DNA from: Bryobacterales bacterium
Lineage (GTDB): Bacteria; Acidobacteriota; Terriglobia; Bryobacterales; Bryobacteraceae
DNA length: 64,000 bases
Direction: 5' to 3'
Assembly (NCBI GenBank): GCA_003170295.1
Contig: PNAJ01000022.1
Location: 62,001 to 126,000 of the forward strand
Part shown: piece after piece, positions 52,107-63,111 of the stretch
How the letters are laid out: each line of letters begins with the position of its first letter
Position numbering within the stretch: the stretch's first letter is position 1
Notes under the pieces: model-generated
Told to the model about the DNA's origin: nothing
The model's database searches: none
The model's input: the letters and a program-made list of their open reading frames with translations, nothing else
Made by a program: the position numbers and the translations under genes

Positions 52107-54728
52107 TTACTCGCCGCTCTGCTGCAGAAGTTTCGCCACTAGCGCGGTCCATCCGGTTTGATGGTTGGCTCCGATGCCCGCGCCGTTGTCGCCATGGAAA
52201 TATTCGTAGAACAGGATGTGGTCCTTGAAATGAGGATCGTTCTGGAATTTTTGCGCTCCTCCGAAGACGGGGCGGTTGCCTTGGCCATCGCGCAGGAACA
52301 GATGCGAGAGACGCTTCGACAACTGTTGCGCGACATCGCTTAAATTCATCCGATTGCCGGAGCCTGTGGGAAACTCGACTTTCAGATCGTCGCCAAAATA
52401 ATAGTGGAAGCGCTGCAGGCTTTCGATCAGCAGAAAATTCAGAGGGAACCACACCGGTCCGCGCCAGTTGGAATTACCTCCGAACAGGCCGGTGCGCGAT
52501 TCGGCGGGCTCGTAATCGACACGGTATTCCTGCCCGTTCACGATCATTTTGTACGGATTGGCATCGTGAAACTTCGAAAGGGACCGGATTCCGTGGGGCG
52601 ACAGAAACTCCGCTTCGGCGAGCATGCGTTCGATGATTCGAACCAGGCGCGGGCGCGTCACCACGCTGAGCAGCCTGCGATGTTCGACGCCATGCCGCGC
52701 GAGCGATGCCAGATTTCCACAAAGGTCCGGACGATGGGTGGTGAACCAGTCCATGCGACGCTTAAATCCCGGCAGCTTGTCGATGGTTTCCTGCTCCATG
52801 GTATCGACGGCGAATAGTGGAATCAGGCCGACCATGGAGCGGACGCGCATCCGCATCAAGGTACCGTCGGGAAGATGTAGCGAGTCGTAGAAGAAGCCGT
52901 CGCTTTCGTCCCACAATCCGCCGTCCCCCATTTGATTCATTGCATGGGCGATATAGAGGAAATGCTCGAAGAATTTGCTGGCGACATCTTCATAGAGAGG
53001 GTCGACCTTCGTCGACAGTTCGAGCGCGATTTTCATCATGTTGAGGCAGTACATCGCCATCCAACTGGTGCCGTCGGACTGCTCGATGTGGCCGCCGGTC
53101 GGGAGCGGCGCGGAGCGGTCGAAGACGCCGATATTATCGAGACCCAGAAATCCGCCCTCAAAAATATTGCTGCCTTCGGAGTCTTTCCGGTTGACCCACC
53201 AGGTAAAATTCAGCAATAATTTGTGAAAAATAGTTTCGAGAAACGCGTAATCCGGACGGCCGGAGAGCTTGCGGTCGATCTGGAACACTCGCCAGCAAGC
53301 CCACGCGTGGACCGGAGGATTCACATCGCCAAAGGCCCATTCATAGGCTGGAATCTGCCCGTTCGGGTGCATGTACCATTCGCGAAGAAATAATTTCAAC
53401 TGACTCTTGGCGTAATCCGGATCGACCAGAGCCATCGAAATCATGTGAAACGATGTGTCCCAAGCCGCATACCACGGATATTCCCATGTATCGGGCATCG
53501 AAAGAACATCTTCATTGAACAAATGGACCCACTGCGAGTCCCGCCCTTTGAGCCGGTCGCGCGGCGGAACAGGCTGCGTGGGATCGCCATTCAGCCAGTC
53601 GTTAATGACAAAGTGGTAATACTGTTTGGACCAGAGCAGTCCTGCAAACGCCTGCCGCTGGACACGCTGTCCGTCCTCGGAGAGAAACGAGGGACAGAAC
53701 GAATAGAATTCGTCGGCCTCGGCGATGCGGCGCGCGAAGATGCCGTCGATGTCATGGACCAGCGTCGATGGTTGGGACTTTTCGGCGAGTCTCAATCGTA
53801 TGGTTTCACTTTGGCCGGGTGCCACATCCAGTTGATACCAGGCACACGCCTTGGTCCCTTTCTCAGCCGGGTTCACCGCGTCCAGGTCGTTGTGGACAAC
53901 GCGGCGATGAAACGCGTCCTTGACGAAGCGTTGAGGGTTTTCCGTGCCCCACAGCGCATGCGCGTTGGAATCGTTTTCGGTGAACAGCATCGGCTGGGCG
54001 CGATCCAGCGTGAATCGATACGAGCCGAGGGACGCCTCCTCAATATCGATGGTGGCATCGCCAGATCGCCCCATCGAGGGACGCTTTGGATCGAGCGTCC
54101 AGGACCACGTGTTGCGAAACCATAGCGTTGGCAGCACATGCAGAATGGCATTTTCCGGCCCGCGATTTGTCACCGTGATCCGAATCAGCACGTCGTCGGT
54201 GCTGACTTTGGCGTACTCGATCTCAATGTCGAAATAGCGATCGCTATCGAAGATGCCGGTGTCGATCAGCTCGAACTCAGGGTCCAGGCGCGTGCGGCGC
54301 CGGTTTTCTCCGTACAGCCGCGCGTAAGGAAATTCGGCTTGCGGATATTTGTACAGGCACTTCATGTAGGAGTGCGTCGGCGTGGAGTCGAGGTAGTAGT
54401 AAATCTCCTTGATGTCCTCGCCGTGATTGCCCTGATTCCCGGTGAGGCCGTACAGCCGCTCCTTTAGAATCGAGTCGCGGCCGTTCCAGAACGCCGGCGC
54501 GAAGCACAGGCGCTGATGGTTATCGCAAATCCCTGCAATACCGTCTTCGCCCCAGCGGTAGGCGCGGAGATGCGCATGTTCAAAAGGAAAATATTCCCAC
54601 GCCGTGCCGTCCGCGCTGTAGTCCTCCCGCACGGTACCCCATTCGCGATCCGAGAGAAAGGGTCCCCATCGCCGCCAATGCTGCGAGCGGCTGGAAGCTT
54701 CAAGAAGTCGTGTTTTTTCGGCGTCCAA
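52107..54728 (-). CDS. GH63/MGH1-like glucosidase
   Basis: About 873 residues. The TTG at 54728 gives [20 protein letters not shown], close to the normal family start; an ATG at 54800 would overlap yraN by 65 bp and add a non-conserved N-terminus. '[20 protein letters not shown]' and '[20 protein letters not shown]' are the family start. The (alpha/alpha)6 catalytic barrel follows with '[20 protein letters not shown]', 'WMYCLN'-like segments, '[20 protein letters not shown]' and '[20 protein letters not shown]'. The family includes mannosylglycerate/glucosylglycerate hydrolases and other alpha-glucosidases. It has no signal peptide, so it acts in the cytoplasm. It is between yraN and the small transporter pair. 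Confidence 0.88.
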   Translation of the reverse strand: MDAEKTRLLEASSRSQHWRRWGPFLSDREWGTVREDYSADGTAWEYFPFEHAHLRAYRWGEDGIAGICDNHQRLCFAPAFWNGRDSILKERLYGLTGNQGNHGEDIKEIYYYLDSTPTHSYMKCLYKYPQAEFPYARLYGENRRRTRLDPEFELIDTGIFDSDRYFDIEIEYAKVSTDDVLIRITVTNRGPENAILHVLPTLWFRNTWSWTLDPKRPSMGRSGDATIDIEEASLGSYRFTLDRAQPMLFTENDSNAHALWGTENPQRFVKDAFHRRVVHNDLDAVNPAEKGTKACAWYQLDVAPGQSETIRLRLAEKSQPSTLVHDIDGIFARRIAEADEFYSFCPSFLSEDGQRVQRQAFAGLLWSKQYYHFVINDWLNGDPTQPVPPRDRLKGRDSQWVHLFNEDVLSMPDTWEYPWYAAWDTSFHMISMALVDPDYAKSQLKLFLREWYMHPNGQIPAYEWAFGDVNPPVHAWACWRVFQIDRKLSGRPDYAFLETIFHKLLLNFTWWVNRKDSEGSNIFEGGFLGLDNIGVFDRSAPLPTGGHIEQSDGTSWMAMYCLNMMKIALELSTKVDPLYEDVASKFFEHFLYIAHAMNQMGDGGLWDESDGFFYDSLHLPDGTLMRMRVRSMVGLIPLFAVDTMEQETIDKLPGFKRRMDWFTTHRPDLCGNLASLARHGVEHRRLLSVVTRPRLVRIIERMLAEAEFLSPHGIRSLSKFHDANPYKMIVNGQEYRVDYEPAESRTGLFGGNSNWRGPVWFPLNFLLIESLQRFHYYFGDDLKVEFPTGSGNRMNLSDVAQQLSKRLSHLFLRDGQGNRPVFGGAQKFQNDPHFKDHILFYEYFHGDNGAGIGANHQTGWTALVAKLLQQSGE

Positions 54729-54735
54729 GATTTTA

Positions 54736-55182
54736 TTATGCCCCTGCGCGGTTGCTCGACGCTTTGCTCCTGATGGACAATGCGCCGCGAAAGAGCTCAA
54801 TGGCAGGCGGTTTTGTCAGGACCACGCTCACGATGTCGAACCGGATCCGATCCCATGGCGTCCCGGTTTTCCGGGTGTATTCGCGGGCAATGCGTAGCAG
54901 ATGCTTGCGCTTCTCCTCGCCGATGGCGCGCTCCGGAGGTCCGAAATCGGCCGTTTCCCGCGATTTTACTTCGACGAAGACGAGACTCTCGCCGTCCCAG
55001 GCAATCAAATCCGCCTCCGCATCGCCCGACGACAGACGATAGTTGCGGGCGACGATAATGAATCCTCGGGCGCGTAAAAACCGATGGGCCAGATCTTCGC
55101 CGCGACGGCCAAGCGCGAGCGCCGGGGTCCATTCGCGACGCCGGCCGAGGTGGCGCAGCCAGTCGGATATTCGCAGAATCAC
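54736..55182 (-). CDS. yraN: UPF0102 (YraN) endonuclease-like protein
   Basis: 148 residues from the GTG at 55182, which overlaps the methyltransferase stop (GTGA). '[20 protein letters not shown]' is the family start; the catalytic PD-(D/E)xK core reads '[20 protein letters not shown]' followed by VKSRE, with D, E and K in order. The usual 'GGEIDLI' is replaced by GDAEADLI. YraN proteins are Holliday-junction-resolvase-like folds of uncertain role, often near the ribosome or division genes. The C-terminal tail ([14 protein letters not shown]) extends past the conserved end. A longer reading from 55308 is rejected because it crosses the methyltransferase gene. Confidence 0.9.
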   Translation of the reverse strand: MILRISDWLRHLGRRREWTPALALGRRGEDLAHRFLRARGFIIVARNYRLSSGDAEADLIAWDGESLVFVEVKSRETADFGPPERAIGEEKRKHLLRIAREYTRKTGTPWDRIRFDIVSVVLTKPPAIELFRGALSIRSKASSNRAGA

Positions 55183-55709
55183 TTTTTGATTGCTCGAAGC
55201 CGCCACTCGATCACCTTCCCGCGAACCACGTAACAGAGATAGTGTTCCCAGAATCGCCGGTAGCGGGGGAAGGCGTTGACGAGAAATTCGAATCCAAGCC
55301 ACCTCCACAACGCTAGTAGCTTTACGTGGACCGAAATCTCCTCAAATCGGACATTGGAATAATAACCGTAACCGGCATTGTCCTCGCCAAAATAGCGCAG
55401 CGAAAAACTGTTGAGGTGCCAGCGATGCGTGGGATCGCAGAAGGAGCTGAAGTCGGTATAGTGCGGCGTGACGATGAACACCTCGCCGCCGGGGCGGACC
55501 AGGCGGTGAAACTCCTCCATGGTTTTCATGACGTCGCGCAGGTGCTCCACCACGTGGACGGCTTGCAAAGCGTTGAAGGAGGAATCGCGAAATGGATAGG
55601 GAAAGTGGTCTAGATCGCAGATCACGTCCGCGCGGCTGGCCGCGTTGCGGTCGATGCCGATGGAGCCGGGGAGTTTGTTGATACCGCATCCGACGTCGAG
55701 GGTTCGCAT
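55179..55709 (-). CDS. Class I SAM-dependent methyltransferase
   Basis: 176 residues. The SAM motif I is 'MRTLDVGCGINKLPGSIGID', motif II region 'RADVICDLDHFPYPFRDSSF', and 'LQAVHVVEHLRDVMKTMEEF' plus 'RLVRPGGEVFIVTPHYTDFS' complete the Methyltransf_11-type fold. The 'SFCDPTHRWHLNSFSLRYFG' segment is a common substrate-binding loop in small-molecule or lipid-sugar methyltransferases. It overlaps yraN by 4 bp (GTGA). The substrate is unknown; the neighbouring glycosidase and flippase-like pair hint at a glycan or glycolipid, which is inference. Confidence 0.9.
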   Translation of the reverse strand: MRTLDVGCGINKLPGSIGIDRNAASRADVICDLDHFPYPFRDSSFNALQAVHVVEHLRDVMKTMEEFHRLVRPGGEVFIVTPHYTDFSSFCDPTHRWHLNSFSLRYFGEDNAGYGYYSNVRFEEISVHVKLLALWRWLGFEFLVNAFPRYRRFWEHYLCYVVRGKVIEWRLRAIKK

Positions 55710-55712
55710 GTT

Positions 55713-56336
55713 TTAGGAATCTTCCGGCAGGCCGGGAACGACCGCCTGTGCGAGCTGGCGGGCCATGACAACCAGGTCGGCAAACGGGCGAGCTTCAAAC
55801 ACCGATGACGCTCCGGCTTTGGTAAGAATCTGTGGGACCTTCTCTTTCAAGACGTCGAAAATATCTCGCATTTGCTCCGCAGCCGGTCGCACGTCGTGCC
55901 GCGAAAGCGCGTTGCGAATCTCGCGGAGAATCCCGTCTGCGCTCGATCCATAGATGAACGGGTCCGTGCCATTCATGTCACTCAACGATTTTTGGAGCCG
56001 GTGGCGCGACGACTCAAAAACAAACCATTCGTGACCGGAAGGCGAGGCATTCTGCCATCCGACCACCAAACCCAACTCAAAGGGCATATTGAATCGCGGT
56101 GTCGCCGGAAGCTTTCGATCCAGTTTCACAAATGACAAATCGTGAAAGGAATACCTACAAGCCTTAATGAGCTTGAAAATCCGGTCCAGCCTTCTCTCGC
56201 CGCCAGTTAATTCGAGGGTTGCGCGAGGATCAAGTCCGAACGCCGCTACTCCAGTGATATAAGCGAGAAAATGATCTTCATAGCCGGGATCGTACGGAAT
56301 ATTGAGAAATGCGCTGTCACGCTGAGCGCCAGGCAT
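55713..56336 (-). CDS. TIR/nucleoside-deoxyribosyltransferase-like protein of unknown function
   Basis: 207 residues, no signal peptide. 'AFLNIPYDPGYEDHFLAYIT', 'DRIFKLIKACRYSFHDLSFV' and 'TPRFNMPFELGLVVGWQNA' alternate strand and helix in a flavodoxin-like order. The MPFELG motif puts a Glu where N-deoxyribosyltransferases and TIR NADases place the catalytic one, and the start 'FLNIPYD' resembles the nucleotide-binding first strand of those folds. The C-terminal third is helical. The resemblance is by pattern and not by a named family. It lies 1 bp after the stop of a small HTH-like gene, and both lie 4 bp after the aminotransferase gene. Confidence 0.6.
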   Translation of the reverse strand: MPGAQRDSAFLNIPYDPGYEDHFLAYITGVAAFGLDPRATLELTGGERRLDRIFKLIKACRYSFHDLSFVKLDRKLPATPRFNMPFELGLVVGWQNASPSGHEWFVFESSRHRLQKSLSDMNGTDPFIYGSSADGILREIRNALSRHDVRPAAEQMRDIFDVLKEKVPQILTKAGASSVFEARPFADLVVMARQLAQAVVPGLPEDS

Positions 56337-56337
56337 C

Positions 56338-56523
56338 TCACGCCGTTTTCAGCCGTTTCTTTCGCGCGGCAGCTCGTTCCGCCTTCCGCTTCTCTTCCAG
56401 GCGAGCAAGGCCCTCATTCGCCATCTTGATCAACTCCAGCGTCCGTTTGCGCGAAACACCCATCTTTTTCGCCGTCTGCCAAACAGTCGGGTAAGGCGTG
56501 TCGACAATCACCGGCTTCCTCAT
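56338..56523 (-). CDS. Small HTH-like basic protein, partner of the 55713 gene
   Basis: 61 residues: 'DTPYPTVWQTAKKMGVSRKR' and 'TLELIKMANEGLARLEEKRK' form a plausible helix-turn-helix (TAKKMGVSRKRTLEL), followed by a very basic tail (AERAAARKKRLKTA). It starts 4 bp after the aminotransferase stop and ends 1 bp before the TIR/NDT-like gene, so the two small genes are coupled. Either an antitoxin/regulator or a short DNA-binding factor is possible. The family name is not known to me. Confidence 0.55.
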   Translation of the reverse strand: MRKPVIVDTPYPTVWQTAKKMGVSRKRTLELIKMANEGLARLEEKRKAERAAARKKRLKTA

Positions 56524-56527
56524 AACT

Positions 56528-57877
56528 TCACTTTATCATTTCACGCAAACACTCTTCGATTGTATCCACCGCGAAATCCGCCTGATTCTTCGTAATCACC
56601 AGAGGAGGGCAAATGCGCAGCGTATTCGGACCGGCGCCCAGCACTAGTACGCCTCGCTCGAAACACATCTCTTCCAGCCTGTCGCGCAGTTCCGGCGCGC
56701 GCTCCTTCGTCGATTGATCCCGGACCATCTCGATGCCGATCATCAATCCTAAACCCCGCACATCGCCGACGATTGGAAAACGTTTCGGCAGTTCGTCCAA
56801 CCGTCCCTTCATATGCGCGCCGACCTTCGCCGCGTTCTCGACCAATTCCTGTTCGAGCAGTTCGATGGTCGTGAGCGCCGCTGCCACGCACACAGGATTG
56901 CCCCCGAACGTCGATGCGTGCGCGCCGGGCTTCCAGTTCATGACCTCGGCACGGGCGATCGTCGCGCCCAGAGGCATTCCGCTGGCGATGCCTTTCGCGA
57001 TGGTCATAATATCGGGCGAGATGCCAAAATGCTCGGCCGCGAACATCTTGCCGGTGCGACCCATCCCGCACTGAATTTCGTCGAAGATCAGCAGGATGCC
57101 GTGTTTATCGGCGAGCCGTCGGAGTTCGTCGAAAAACTTCTGTGGAGGAACGACGTAGCCCCCTTCGCCCTGCACCGGTTCGACCACGATTGCCGCGACT
57201 TCTTCCACTGGGAGCGTATGCCGGAACAACGTATCCTCAATCGCCTTCACGCATTCGACCGCGCACGAATCGGGTGTTTCTCCATAGGCGCAGCGATAGC
57301 AATACGCATAGGGAACGTGGTGCGCGCCTTGCATGATCGGGAAAAATCCCTTCTTTTGGACGCTCTTCGATCCCGTCAGCGCCAGCGATCCCATCGTGCG
57401 GCCGTGAAACGCTCCAAAAAACGCCACAAACTGCCCGCGTCCGGTATGATAACGAGCCATTTTGAGTGCCGCTTCCACCGCCTCCGTGCCGGAGTTGCCG
57501 AAATAGACCCGCTTCGAAAAATCGCCCGGGGCCAGCGCAGCGAGCTTTTCCGCCAGCTCGACCATGTTTTCGTAGTAAAAATCCGTGCCCGACATGTGGA
57601 TCAGCTTGCCCGCCTGCTCCCGAATCGCCGCCACGACCTTGGGATGGCAATGCCCCGTCGCGACCACCGCGATGCCCGCGTTGCAGTCGAGAAAGCGGTT
57701 GCCGTCAACGTCCTCGATCATCGCGCCTTCGCCGCGCGCGACCACCAGCGGGTAGCCGCGAGTATAGGATGGTGACAAAACTGCTTGATCACGATCGATG
57801 ATGGCTTGCGCCTTGGGACCAGGCAGGGTCGTGGCCAAGTGAGGGAAGTCCGAACGGACTTCTTGTAAAGTATTCAT
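56528..57877 (-). CDS. Class III aminotransferase (acetylornithine/4-aminobutyrate type)
   Basis: 449 residues. 'FGNSGTEAVEAALKMARYHT' (residues 126-145) is the phosphate-binding region, 'LLIFDEIQCGMGRTGKMFAA' holds the conserved Asp (D266), and 'DIMTIAKGIASGMPLGATIA' carries the PLP Lys K295. 'EPVQGEGGYVVPP' and 'HASTFGGNPVCVAAALTTIE' complete the class III signature. Length and the N-terminal 'GPKAQAIIDRDQAVLSPSYT' fit 4-aminobutyrate or ornithine-type aminotransferases with broad substrates. It is the first gene of a minus-strand run that continues with the HTH/TIR-like cassette. Confidence 0.93.
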   Translation of the reverse strand: MNTLQEVRSDFPHLATTLPGPKAQAIIDRDQAVLSPSYTRGYPLVVARGEGAMIEDVDGNRFLDCNAGIAVVATGHCHPKVVAAIREQAGKLIHMSGTDFYYENMVELAEKLAALAPGDFSKRVYFGNSGTEAVEAALKMARYHTGRGQFVAFFGAFHGRTMGSLALTGSKSVQKKGFFPIMQGAHHVPYAYCYRCAYGETPDSCAVECVKAIEDTLFRHTLPVEEVAAIVVEPVQGEGGYVVPPQKFFDELRRLADKHGILLIFDEIQCGMGRTGKMFAAEHFGISPDIMTIAKGIASGMPLGATIARAEVMNWKPGAHASTFGGNPVCVAAALTTIELLEQELVENAAKVGAHMKGRLDELPKRFPIVGDVRGLGLMIGIEMVRDQSTKERAPELRDRLEEMCFERGVLVLGAGPNTLRICPPLVITKNQADFAVDTIEECLREMIK

Positions 57878-58070
57878 AAAACTACTCCTTCTTGCGGTAT
57901 CGACTTGTGAGGACGAGGGGCCGACGGGGAAGCAGTCTTAGTCGGAGCCGAACAAGGAAGGACGGGATGTCGATGGGGTCGCCATGCCTAACTCCAAGAT
58001 ATCACGAAAAGAGTTGAATCCAACCCGCGGAGTTCCGCGTCCATTATATGACAACATTGGGCTAAGATTA

Positions 58071-58100
58071 TTGAACTGTATTGCACTAACATGCTATACT
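58071..58100 (+). promoter_or_regulatory. Sigma-70-type promoter of clpB
   Basis: TTGAAC (58071-58076), 18-bp spacer, TATACT (58095-58100), about 22 bp before the clpB ATG; GAGAGG precedes the start codon. I looked for a CIRCE-type or HspR (HAIR) palindrome in the 244-bp intergenic region and did not find one. Confidence 0.55.
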
Positions 58101-58121
58101 TTTTCTGAGAGAGGTCGCTGA

Positions 58122-60647
58122 ATGGACTTCAACCGATTTACTGAAAAACTTCAAGAAGCCGTACGTACCGCCCAATCCCTCGCCAGCAGCCGGGGCCAGC
58201 AGCAGCTCGATGTCGAGCATCTTCTCGTTGGGCTGCTTGAGCAACAGGGCGGTCTTGCTCCATCTATTTTATTGAAGGCGGAAGCGAATCCAGAAACTCT
58301 GCACCGCCGCTTGATACAGGATCTCGACAAACTCCCCCGCGTCTCCGGCACCGCCACCGGAATTGACCAAATCTATGTCACTTCTCGCCTCCAAGCTCTT
58401 CTAACCAGCGCGGAACGCGAAGCGAAGAGACTCAAAGACGAGTATGTTTCGGTGGAGCATATTCTCCTGGCGGCGACCGAGGAAAAATCCTTTAAGGACC
58501 TGGGCCTGACTCGTGAACGCCTGATGAGGACGCTCCAGGAAGTACGCGGCAGCCAGCGGGTCACGTCGCAAAATCCCGAGTCGACCTACGAAGCCCTTGA
58601 AAAATATGGTCGCGACCTGACCAAGCTCGCGGCGGCTGGAAAACTCGACCCCGTCATTGGCCGCGACGACGAGATTCGCCGCGTGATTACGGTTCTCTCC
58701 CGCCGCACAAAAAATAACCCCGTGCTGATTGGCGAGCCGGGCGTGGGAAAAACCGCGATTGTGGAAGGACTCGCGCAAAGGATCGTCCGCCGCGATGTTC
58801 CCGAGGGGTTAAAGGATAAGAAGGTGGTCGCGCTCGACATGGGCGCGTTGATCGCCGGAGCGAAGTTTCGCGGCGAGTTCGAAGAGCGGCTCAAGGCTGT
58901 CCTCAAAGAGGTGCAGTCGGCCGAGGGCGGCATCGTCCTTTTTATAGACGAGCTGCATACGGTTGTAGGAGCGGGCGCGTCCGAGGGTTCGATGGACGCG
59001 AGCAATCTGCTGAAGCCGATGCTTGCGCGCGGTGAGCTGCATTGCATCGGAGCGACCACGCTCGACGAATATCGCAAGTACATTGAGAAGGACGCGGCGT
59101 TGGAGCGGCGCTTCCAGACAGTGCTTGTCGACCAGCCGACGGTCGAAGACACGATTTCGATTCTCCGCGGGCTCCGCGAGCGCTATGAACTGCATCACGG
59201 CGTCAGGATCAAGGACTCGAGCCTGGTCGCCGCCGCGGTCCTCAGCCAGCGCTATATTTCCGATCGTTTCCTGCCCGACAAGGCCATCGATCTAGTCGAC
59301 GAAGCCGCCGCGAAATTGCGGACGGAGATCGACTCCATGCCGGCCGAGCTCGACGAAACGCTGCGCCGGCAGATGCAGCTCGAAATCGAGCGCGAGGCAC
59401 TGAAGAAGGAATCGGACAAATCGTCGAAAGAGCGATTGAAGAAGCTCGAAAAGGAGCTGGCTGAGATCAAGACCGGCTCGGCGGCTCTGAAAGCGCAATG
59501 GAGCGCGGATCAGGAAGTGTTGCGCAAGCAACGCGAGCTGCGCGCGCAGATTGAACAAGTCAAGCAGGACATCGAACAGGCGGAGCGCGCCTACGATCTC
59601 AACCAGGCCGCCGAGCTTAAGTACGGCCGCATGACCGCGCTCGAAAAACAGCTCGAAGCGGCCAAGCACGAAACGACGCTGCTCAAAGAAGAGGTCACCG
59701 AGGAGGACATCGCGCAAGTCGTCAGCCGGTGGACCGGAATTCCTCTCTCCAAGCTGCTCGAAGGGGAGATCCAAAAGCTGCTCCATCTTTCCGACGAACT
59801 GCACAAGCGCGTTATCGGTCAAGATGAGGCCGTGGATGCCGTGGCCGACGCCGTGATGCGCGCGCGCGGTGGATTAAAGGATCCCAAGCGGCCGGTCGGC
59901 AGTTTTCTATTCCTGGGCCCAACCGGCGTCGGAAAAACCGAACTGGCGCGGGCGCTCGCGCAGTATTTATTCGACGATGAACGCGCGCTGATCCGCATCG
60001 ACATGTCTGAGTATCAGGAGAAACACTCCGTTTCGCGATTGGTGGGCGCGCCTCCGGGCTATGTCGGATACGACGAAGGAGGCCAGTTGACGGAGGCCGT
60101 GCGGCGTCATCCTTACTGCGTCGTATTGTTAGACGAAATCGAGAAAGCGAACAGCGACGTATTCCACGTGCTGTTGCAAGTGCTCGACGACGGGCGCTTG
60201 ACCGATGGGCAGGGGCGCACGGTCGACTTCAAAAACACGATTGTCGTGATGACGTCGAACGCGGCGCATGACGACCTGGTACGGCTGTTCCGCCCCGAGT
60301 TTCTCAATCGAGTGGACGAGATTATCACGTTCCACCGGTTGACGGAAGCGCAACTCAAAAAGATCGTCGACATTCAATTGGGCGGTCTGCGCGGCAGATT
60401 GGCCGAGCGTCACATCGAACTGATATTAACGGATGCGGCGCGCGAACGGCTGGTGAAGGTGGGTTACGATCCGGCGTTCGGCGCGCGTCCGCTGAAGCGC
60501 GCAATTCAGAAGGAGATTGAGACGCCGCTCGCCCGGAAACTGGTGGCTGGCGAAATTCGCGACGGCCAGAAAGTCGTTGTCGATGAACGCGATCGCGTAA
60601 TGGTGGTCGAGGTGGAATCGGCGGTACATGCCGAAGCATCTAAGTAA
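58122..60647 (+). CDS. clpB: ATP-dependent protein disaggregase ClpB
   Basis: 841 residues, slightly shorter than the usual 850-870. The N-terminal domain is '[20 protein letters not shown]'. The first AAA+ domain has Walker A GEPGVGKT (204-211) and Walker B '[20 protein letters not shown]'. The coiled-coil middle domain spans '[20 protein letters not shown]' to '[20 protein letters not shown]'. The second AAA+ domain has '[20 protein letters not shown]' (about residue 600), '[20 protein letters not shown]' and the C-terminal '[20 protein letters not shown]'. It rescues aggregated proteins with DnaK. A sigma-70-like promoter lies upstream and lon follows 95 bp downstream. Confidence 0.98.
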   Translation: MDFNRFTEKLQEAVRTAQSLASSRGQQQLDVEHLLVGLLEQQGGLAPSILLKAEANPETLHRRLIQDLDKLPRVSGTATGIDQIYVTSRLQALLTSAEREAKRLKDEYVSVEHILLAATEEKSFKDLGLTRERLMRTLQEVRGSQRVTSQNPESTYEALEKYGRDLTKLAAAGKLDPVIGRDDEIRRVITVLSRRTKNNPVLIGEPGVGKTAIVEGLAQRIVRRDVPEGLKDKKVVALDMGALIAGAKFRGEFEERLKAVLKEVQSAEGGIVLFIDELHTVVGAGASEGSMDASNLLKPMLARGELHCIGATTLDEYRKYIEKDAALERRFQTVLVDQPTVEDTISILRGLRERYELHHGVRIKDSSLVAAAVLSQRYISDRFLPDKAIDLVDEAAAKLRTEIDSMPAELDETLRRQMQLEIEREALKKESDKSSKERLKKLEKELAEIKTGSAALKAQWSADQEVLRKQRELRAQIEQVKQDIEQAERAYDLNQAAELKYGRMTALEKQLEAAKHETTLLKEEVTEEDIAQVVSRWTGIPLSKLLEGEIQKLLHLSDELHKRVIGQDEAVDAVADAVMRARGGLKDPKRPVGSFLFLGPTGVGKTELARALAQYLFDDERALIRIDMSEYQEKHSVSRLVGAPPGYVGYDEGGQLTEAVRRHPYCVVLLDEIEKANSDVFHVLLQVLDDGRLTDGQGRTVDFKNTIVVMTSNAAHDDLVRLFRPEFLNRVDEIITFHRLTEAQLKKIVDIQLGGLRGRLAERHIELILTDAARERLVKVGYDPAFGARPLKRAIQKEIETPLARKLVAGEIRDGQKVVVDERDRVMVVEVESAVHAEASK

Positions 60648-60742
60648 TGAGCGCGCAGGCCGCCGGGCCCCCTCCGGCACTTGAGTAATCGCCGCCCCGG
60701 CGGTCCGTTGCGCACGGTGTAAGAAAAGGAAAGAGGATCGGA

Positions 60743-63094
60743 ATGGAAAATAATCTTCGCTCGTTGCCTTTGCTGCCGCTGAAGAATTCAGTGTTGTTCC
60801 CTGGCTTGATGATGCCACTATCGGTCGGCCGCGAAGCCTCGCTTGGCGCGGTCGAGAAGGCGCTTTCGACCGAGGACAAGGAGATCGTCGTCGTCGTGCA
60901 ACGCGATCCTTCTTTCGATGCGCCGCGCGCGGAAGATCTGTTTACGCTCGGCACGCGCGCGGTGATCAAGAAGGTTTCGCGTCCGAACGGCTCCCAGATT
61001 GACGTTCTGGTTCTCGGTATCGAGCGCGTGGTGATCGTGAAAGTGGACGACACCGAAGGGTTTATGACCGCCCGCGTCCGCGCGCTTCCCATGCCCGACG
61101 ATTCCAGCCGCGAGACGGAGGCGTTGACGCTTTCGATCGTCGAAATGGGCTCGAAATTCGTCGGGCTAATTCAAAACGATCGCCACACGCCGCACGAACT
61201 GGCGCGCATGTTCACCACCCACGAGGATCCCCTGCAGCTCGCCTACATGGTCGCTTCGATCATGAACCTGGAAGGCACGCGCGAGCAAGCGCTGCTCGAA
61301 GCGCCGACGCGGGTCGAGGCTCTGCGCCTGGTACACGGCTGGTTGTCTCATGAAGTGGAGGTATTGAATCTCCGCAACAAAATCACCGAAGACGCCCGCG
61401 GCGAGATGTCGAAGGAGCAGCGCGATTACATTCTCAGGCAGCAGAAGCGAGCCATCGAGAACGAGCTGGGCGAGAAGAATCAGGACAAAGAAGAAGTCGA
61501 TTCGCTGCGCGAGACGCTGACGAAAATCGAGCTTCCAGACGATGTGCGCAAGGAAGCCGAACGCGAGCTGGCCCGTCTTGAAAGGATGAACCCAGCGCAG
61601 CCGGAGCACAACGTGATCCGCACATGGCTCGAATATGTGATCGAGCTGCCGTGGAAGACGCGCAGTGAGGACAATCTCGATATCGCGCGGGCGCGGCAAG
61701 TGCTCGACGAGGATCATTTCGGCATCACGAAGGTGAAGGAGCGCATTCTCGAACAGCTTGCGGTGCTGAAGCTCAATCCCGAGGCGAAGGCGCCGATCTT
61801 GTGCTTTGTCGGCGCGCCCGGCGTAGGAAAAACATCGCTTGGACAATCGATCGCGCGCGCCATCGGACGCAAGTTTGAACGCATGAGCCTCGGTGGTTTA
61901 CATGATGAGGCCGAACTGCGAGGCCATCGCCGCACGTATATCGGCGCGATGCCGGGCCGCTTGATTCAGGCCATGAGGCGCGCGGGTGCGAATAACCCCG
62001 TGCTGATGCTCGACGAGATCGACAAGCTCGGACGCGACTTCCGTGGCGATCCAGCCGCCGCTCTGCTCGAAGTGCTGGACCCGGAGCAGAACAAAGCGTT
62101 CCGCGATAACTATCTCGATCTGCCGTTCGATTTGTCGAAGGTGTTGTTCGTCACCACGGCAAATTCGCTCGATACGATACCAGCGCCTCTGCTCGATCGC
62201 ATGGAGATCATTCGCCTCTCCGGTTACAGCGAGGAGGAGAAGGCGCAGATCGCGCGCCGCTACCTGCTGCCCCGCCAGTTGGCCCATGCCGGTTTGACGG
62301 CGGAGCAGTGCAACATTACCGAGGAAGGGCTCCTCAAGATCATCGCGTCGTACACGCGCGAAGCGGGCGTGCGCCGGCTCGAACAGACGCTGGGCCGCGT
62401 GATTCGCAAGGTCGCGCTGAAGTTCGCCGAAAACGTGACCGACTCTGTCACCGTGAAAGCCGACGACGTAGCCGAGATGCTCGGACCGGAGCCGATCACG
62501 CCGGAAATGGCGCGGCGCGAACTGCCGGCGGGCGTTGCCACAGGGCTCGCCTGGACCGAAACCGGCGGCGACGTTCTATACATCGAAGCTACCTTGCTGC
62601 CGAACGGCAAGGACGTCACGATCACCGGCCAGCTCGGCGAGGTGATGCAGGAGTCGGCGAAAACGGCTCGTAGTTTTGTTTGGGCGCACGCCGCCGAATT
62701 GGGTATCAATGCCGAGTTGTTCCTGAACTCGGGCCTGCACATTCACGTCCCCGCGGGCGCGATCCCGAAGGATGGTCCATCGGCGGGCGTGACCATGGCG
62801 ACGGCGCTCGCGTCCGTCTACTCTGGAGTTCCCGCGCGCCAGGATACGGCGATGACGGGCGAAATCACGCTCACCGGACTCGTTCTGCCGATCGGCGGAT
62901 TGAAGGAAAAAGTGCTGGCGGCTCGGCGCGCGGGTCTGAAGCGCGTCATCGTGCCTCGCAGCAATCAGAAAGATCTGCGCGATCTGCCTGAGGAGGTTCG
63001 CAATGAGATGGAGTTCCTCTTCGCCGATCGTGTTGAGGATGTCCTAAGATTCATGCTGCCGAGCTTGAGGTTCACCCCGGCGAAAGCGGCATAA
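60743..63094 (+). CDS. lon: ATP-dependent protease Lon
   Basis: 783 residues. The N-terminal substrate-binding domain is '[20 protein letters not shown]'. The AAA+ module has Walker A '[20 protein letters not shown]', Walker B '[20 protein letters not shown]' and '[20 protein letters not shown]'. The protease domain has the Ser-Lys dyad S680 ('[20 protein letters not shown]') and K723 ('[20 protein letters not shown]'). It degrades damaged and regulatory proteins. The ATG is preceded by GGAAAGAGGATCGG. It follows clpB, so the two quality-control proteases and chaperones may be co-induced. Nothing is degenerate. Confidence 0.98.
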   Translation: MENNLRSLPLLPLKNSVLFPGLMMPLSVGREASLGAVEKALSTEDKEIVVVVQRDPSFDAPRAEDLFTLGTRAVIKKVSRPNGSQIDVLVLGIERVVIVKVDDTEGFMTARVRALPMPDDSSRETEALTLSIVEMGSKFVGLIQNDRHTPHELARMFTTHEDPLQLAYMVASIMNLEGTREQALLEAPTRVEALRLVHGWLSHEVEVLNLRNKITEDARGEMSKEQRDYILRQQKRAIENELGEKNQDKEEVDSLRETLTKIELPDDVRKEAERELARLERMNPAQPEHNVIRTWLEYVIELPWKTRSEDNLDIARARQVLDEDHFGITKVKERILEQLAVLKLNPEAKAPILCFVGAPGVGKTSLGQSIARAIGRKFERMSLGGLHDEAELRGHRRTYIGAMPGRLIQAMRRAGANNPVLMLDEIDKLGRDFRGDPAAALLEVLDPEQNKAFRDNYLDLPFDLSKVLFVTTANSLDTIPAPLLDRMEIIRLSGYSEEEKAQIARRYLLPRQLAHAGLTAEQCNITEEGLLKIIASYTREAGVRRLEQTLGRVIRKVALKFAENVTDSVTVKADDVAEMLGPEPITPEMARRELPAGVATGLAWTETGGDVLYIEATLLPNGKDVTITGQLGEVMQESAKTARSFVWAHAAELGINAELFLNSGLHIHVPAGAIPKDGPSAGVTMATALASVYSGVPARQDTAMTGEITLTGLVLPIGGLKEKVLAARRAGLKRVIVPRSNQKDLRDLPEEVRNEMEFLFADRVEDVLRFMLPSLRFTPAKAA

Positions 63095-63111
63095 TCTGTC
63101 GCGGTTAGCCT

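Noticed and set aside
60661-60720. Terminator between clpB and lon
   Set aside because: Small ccgcc/ggcgg stems occur here but there is no T-run and no long stem, so I do not call one.
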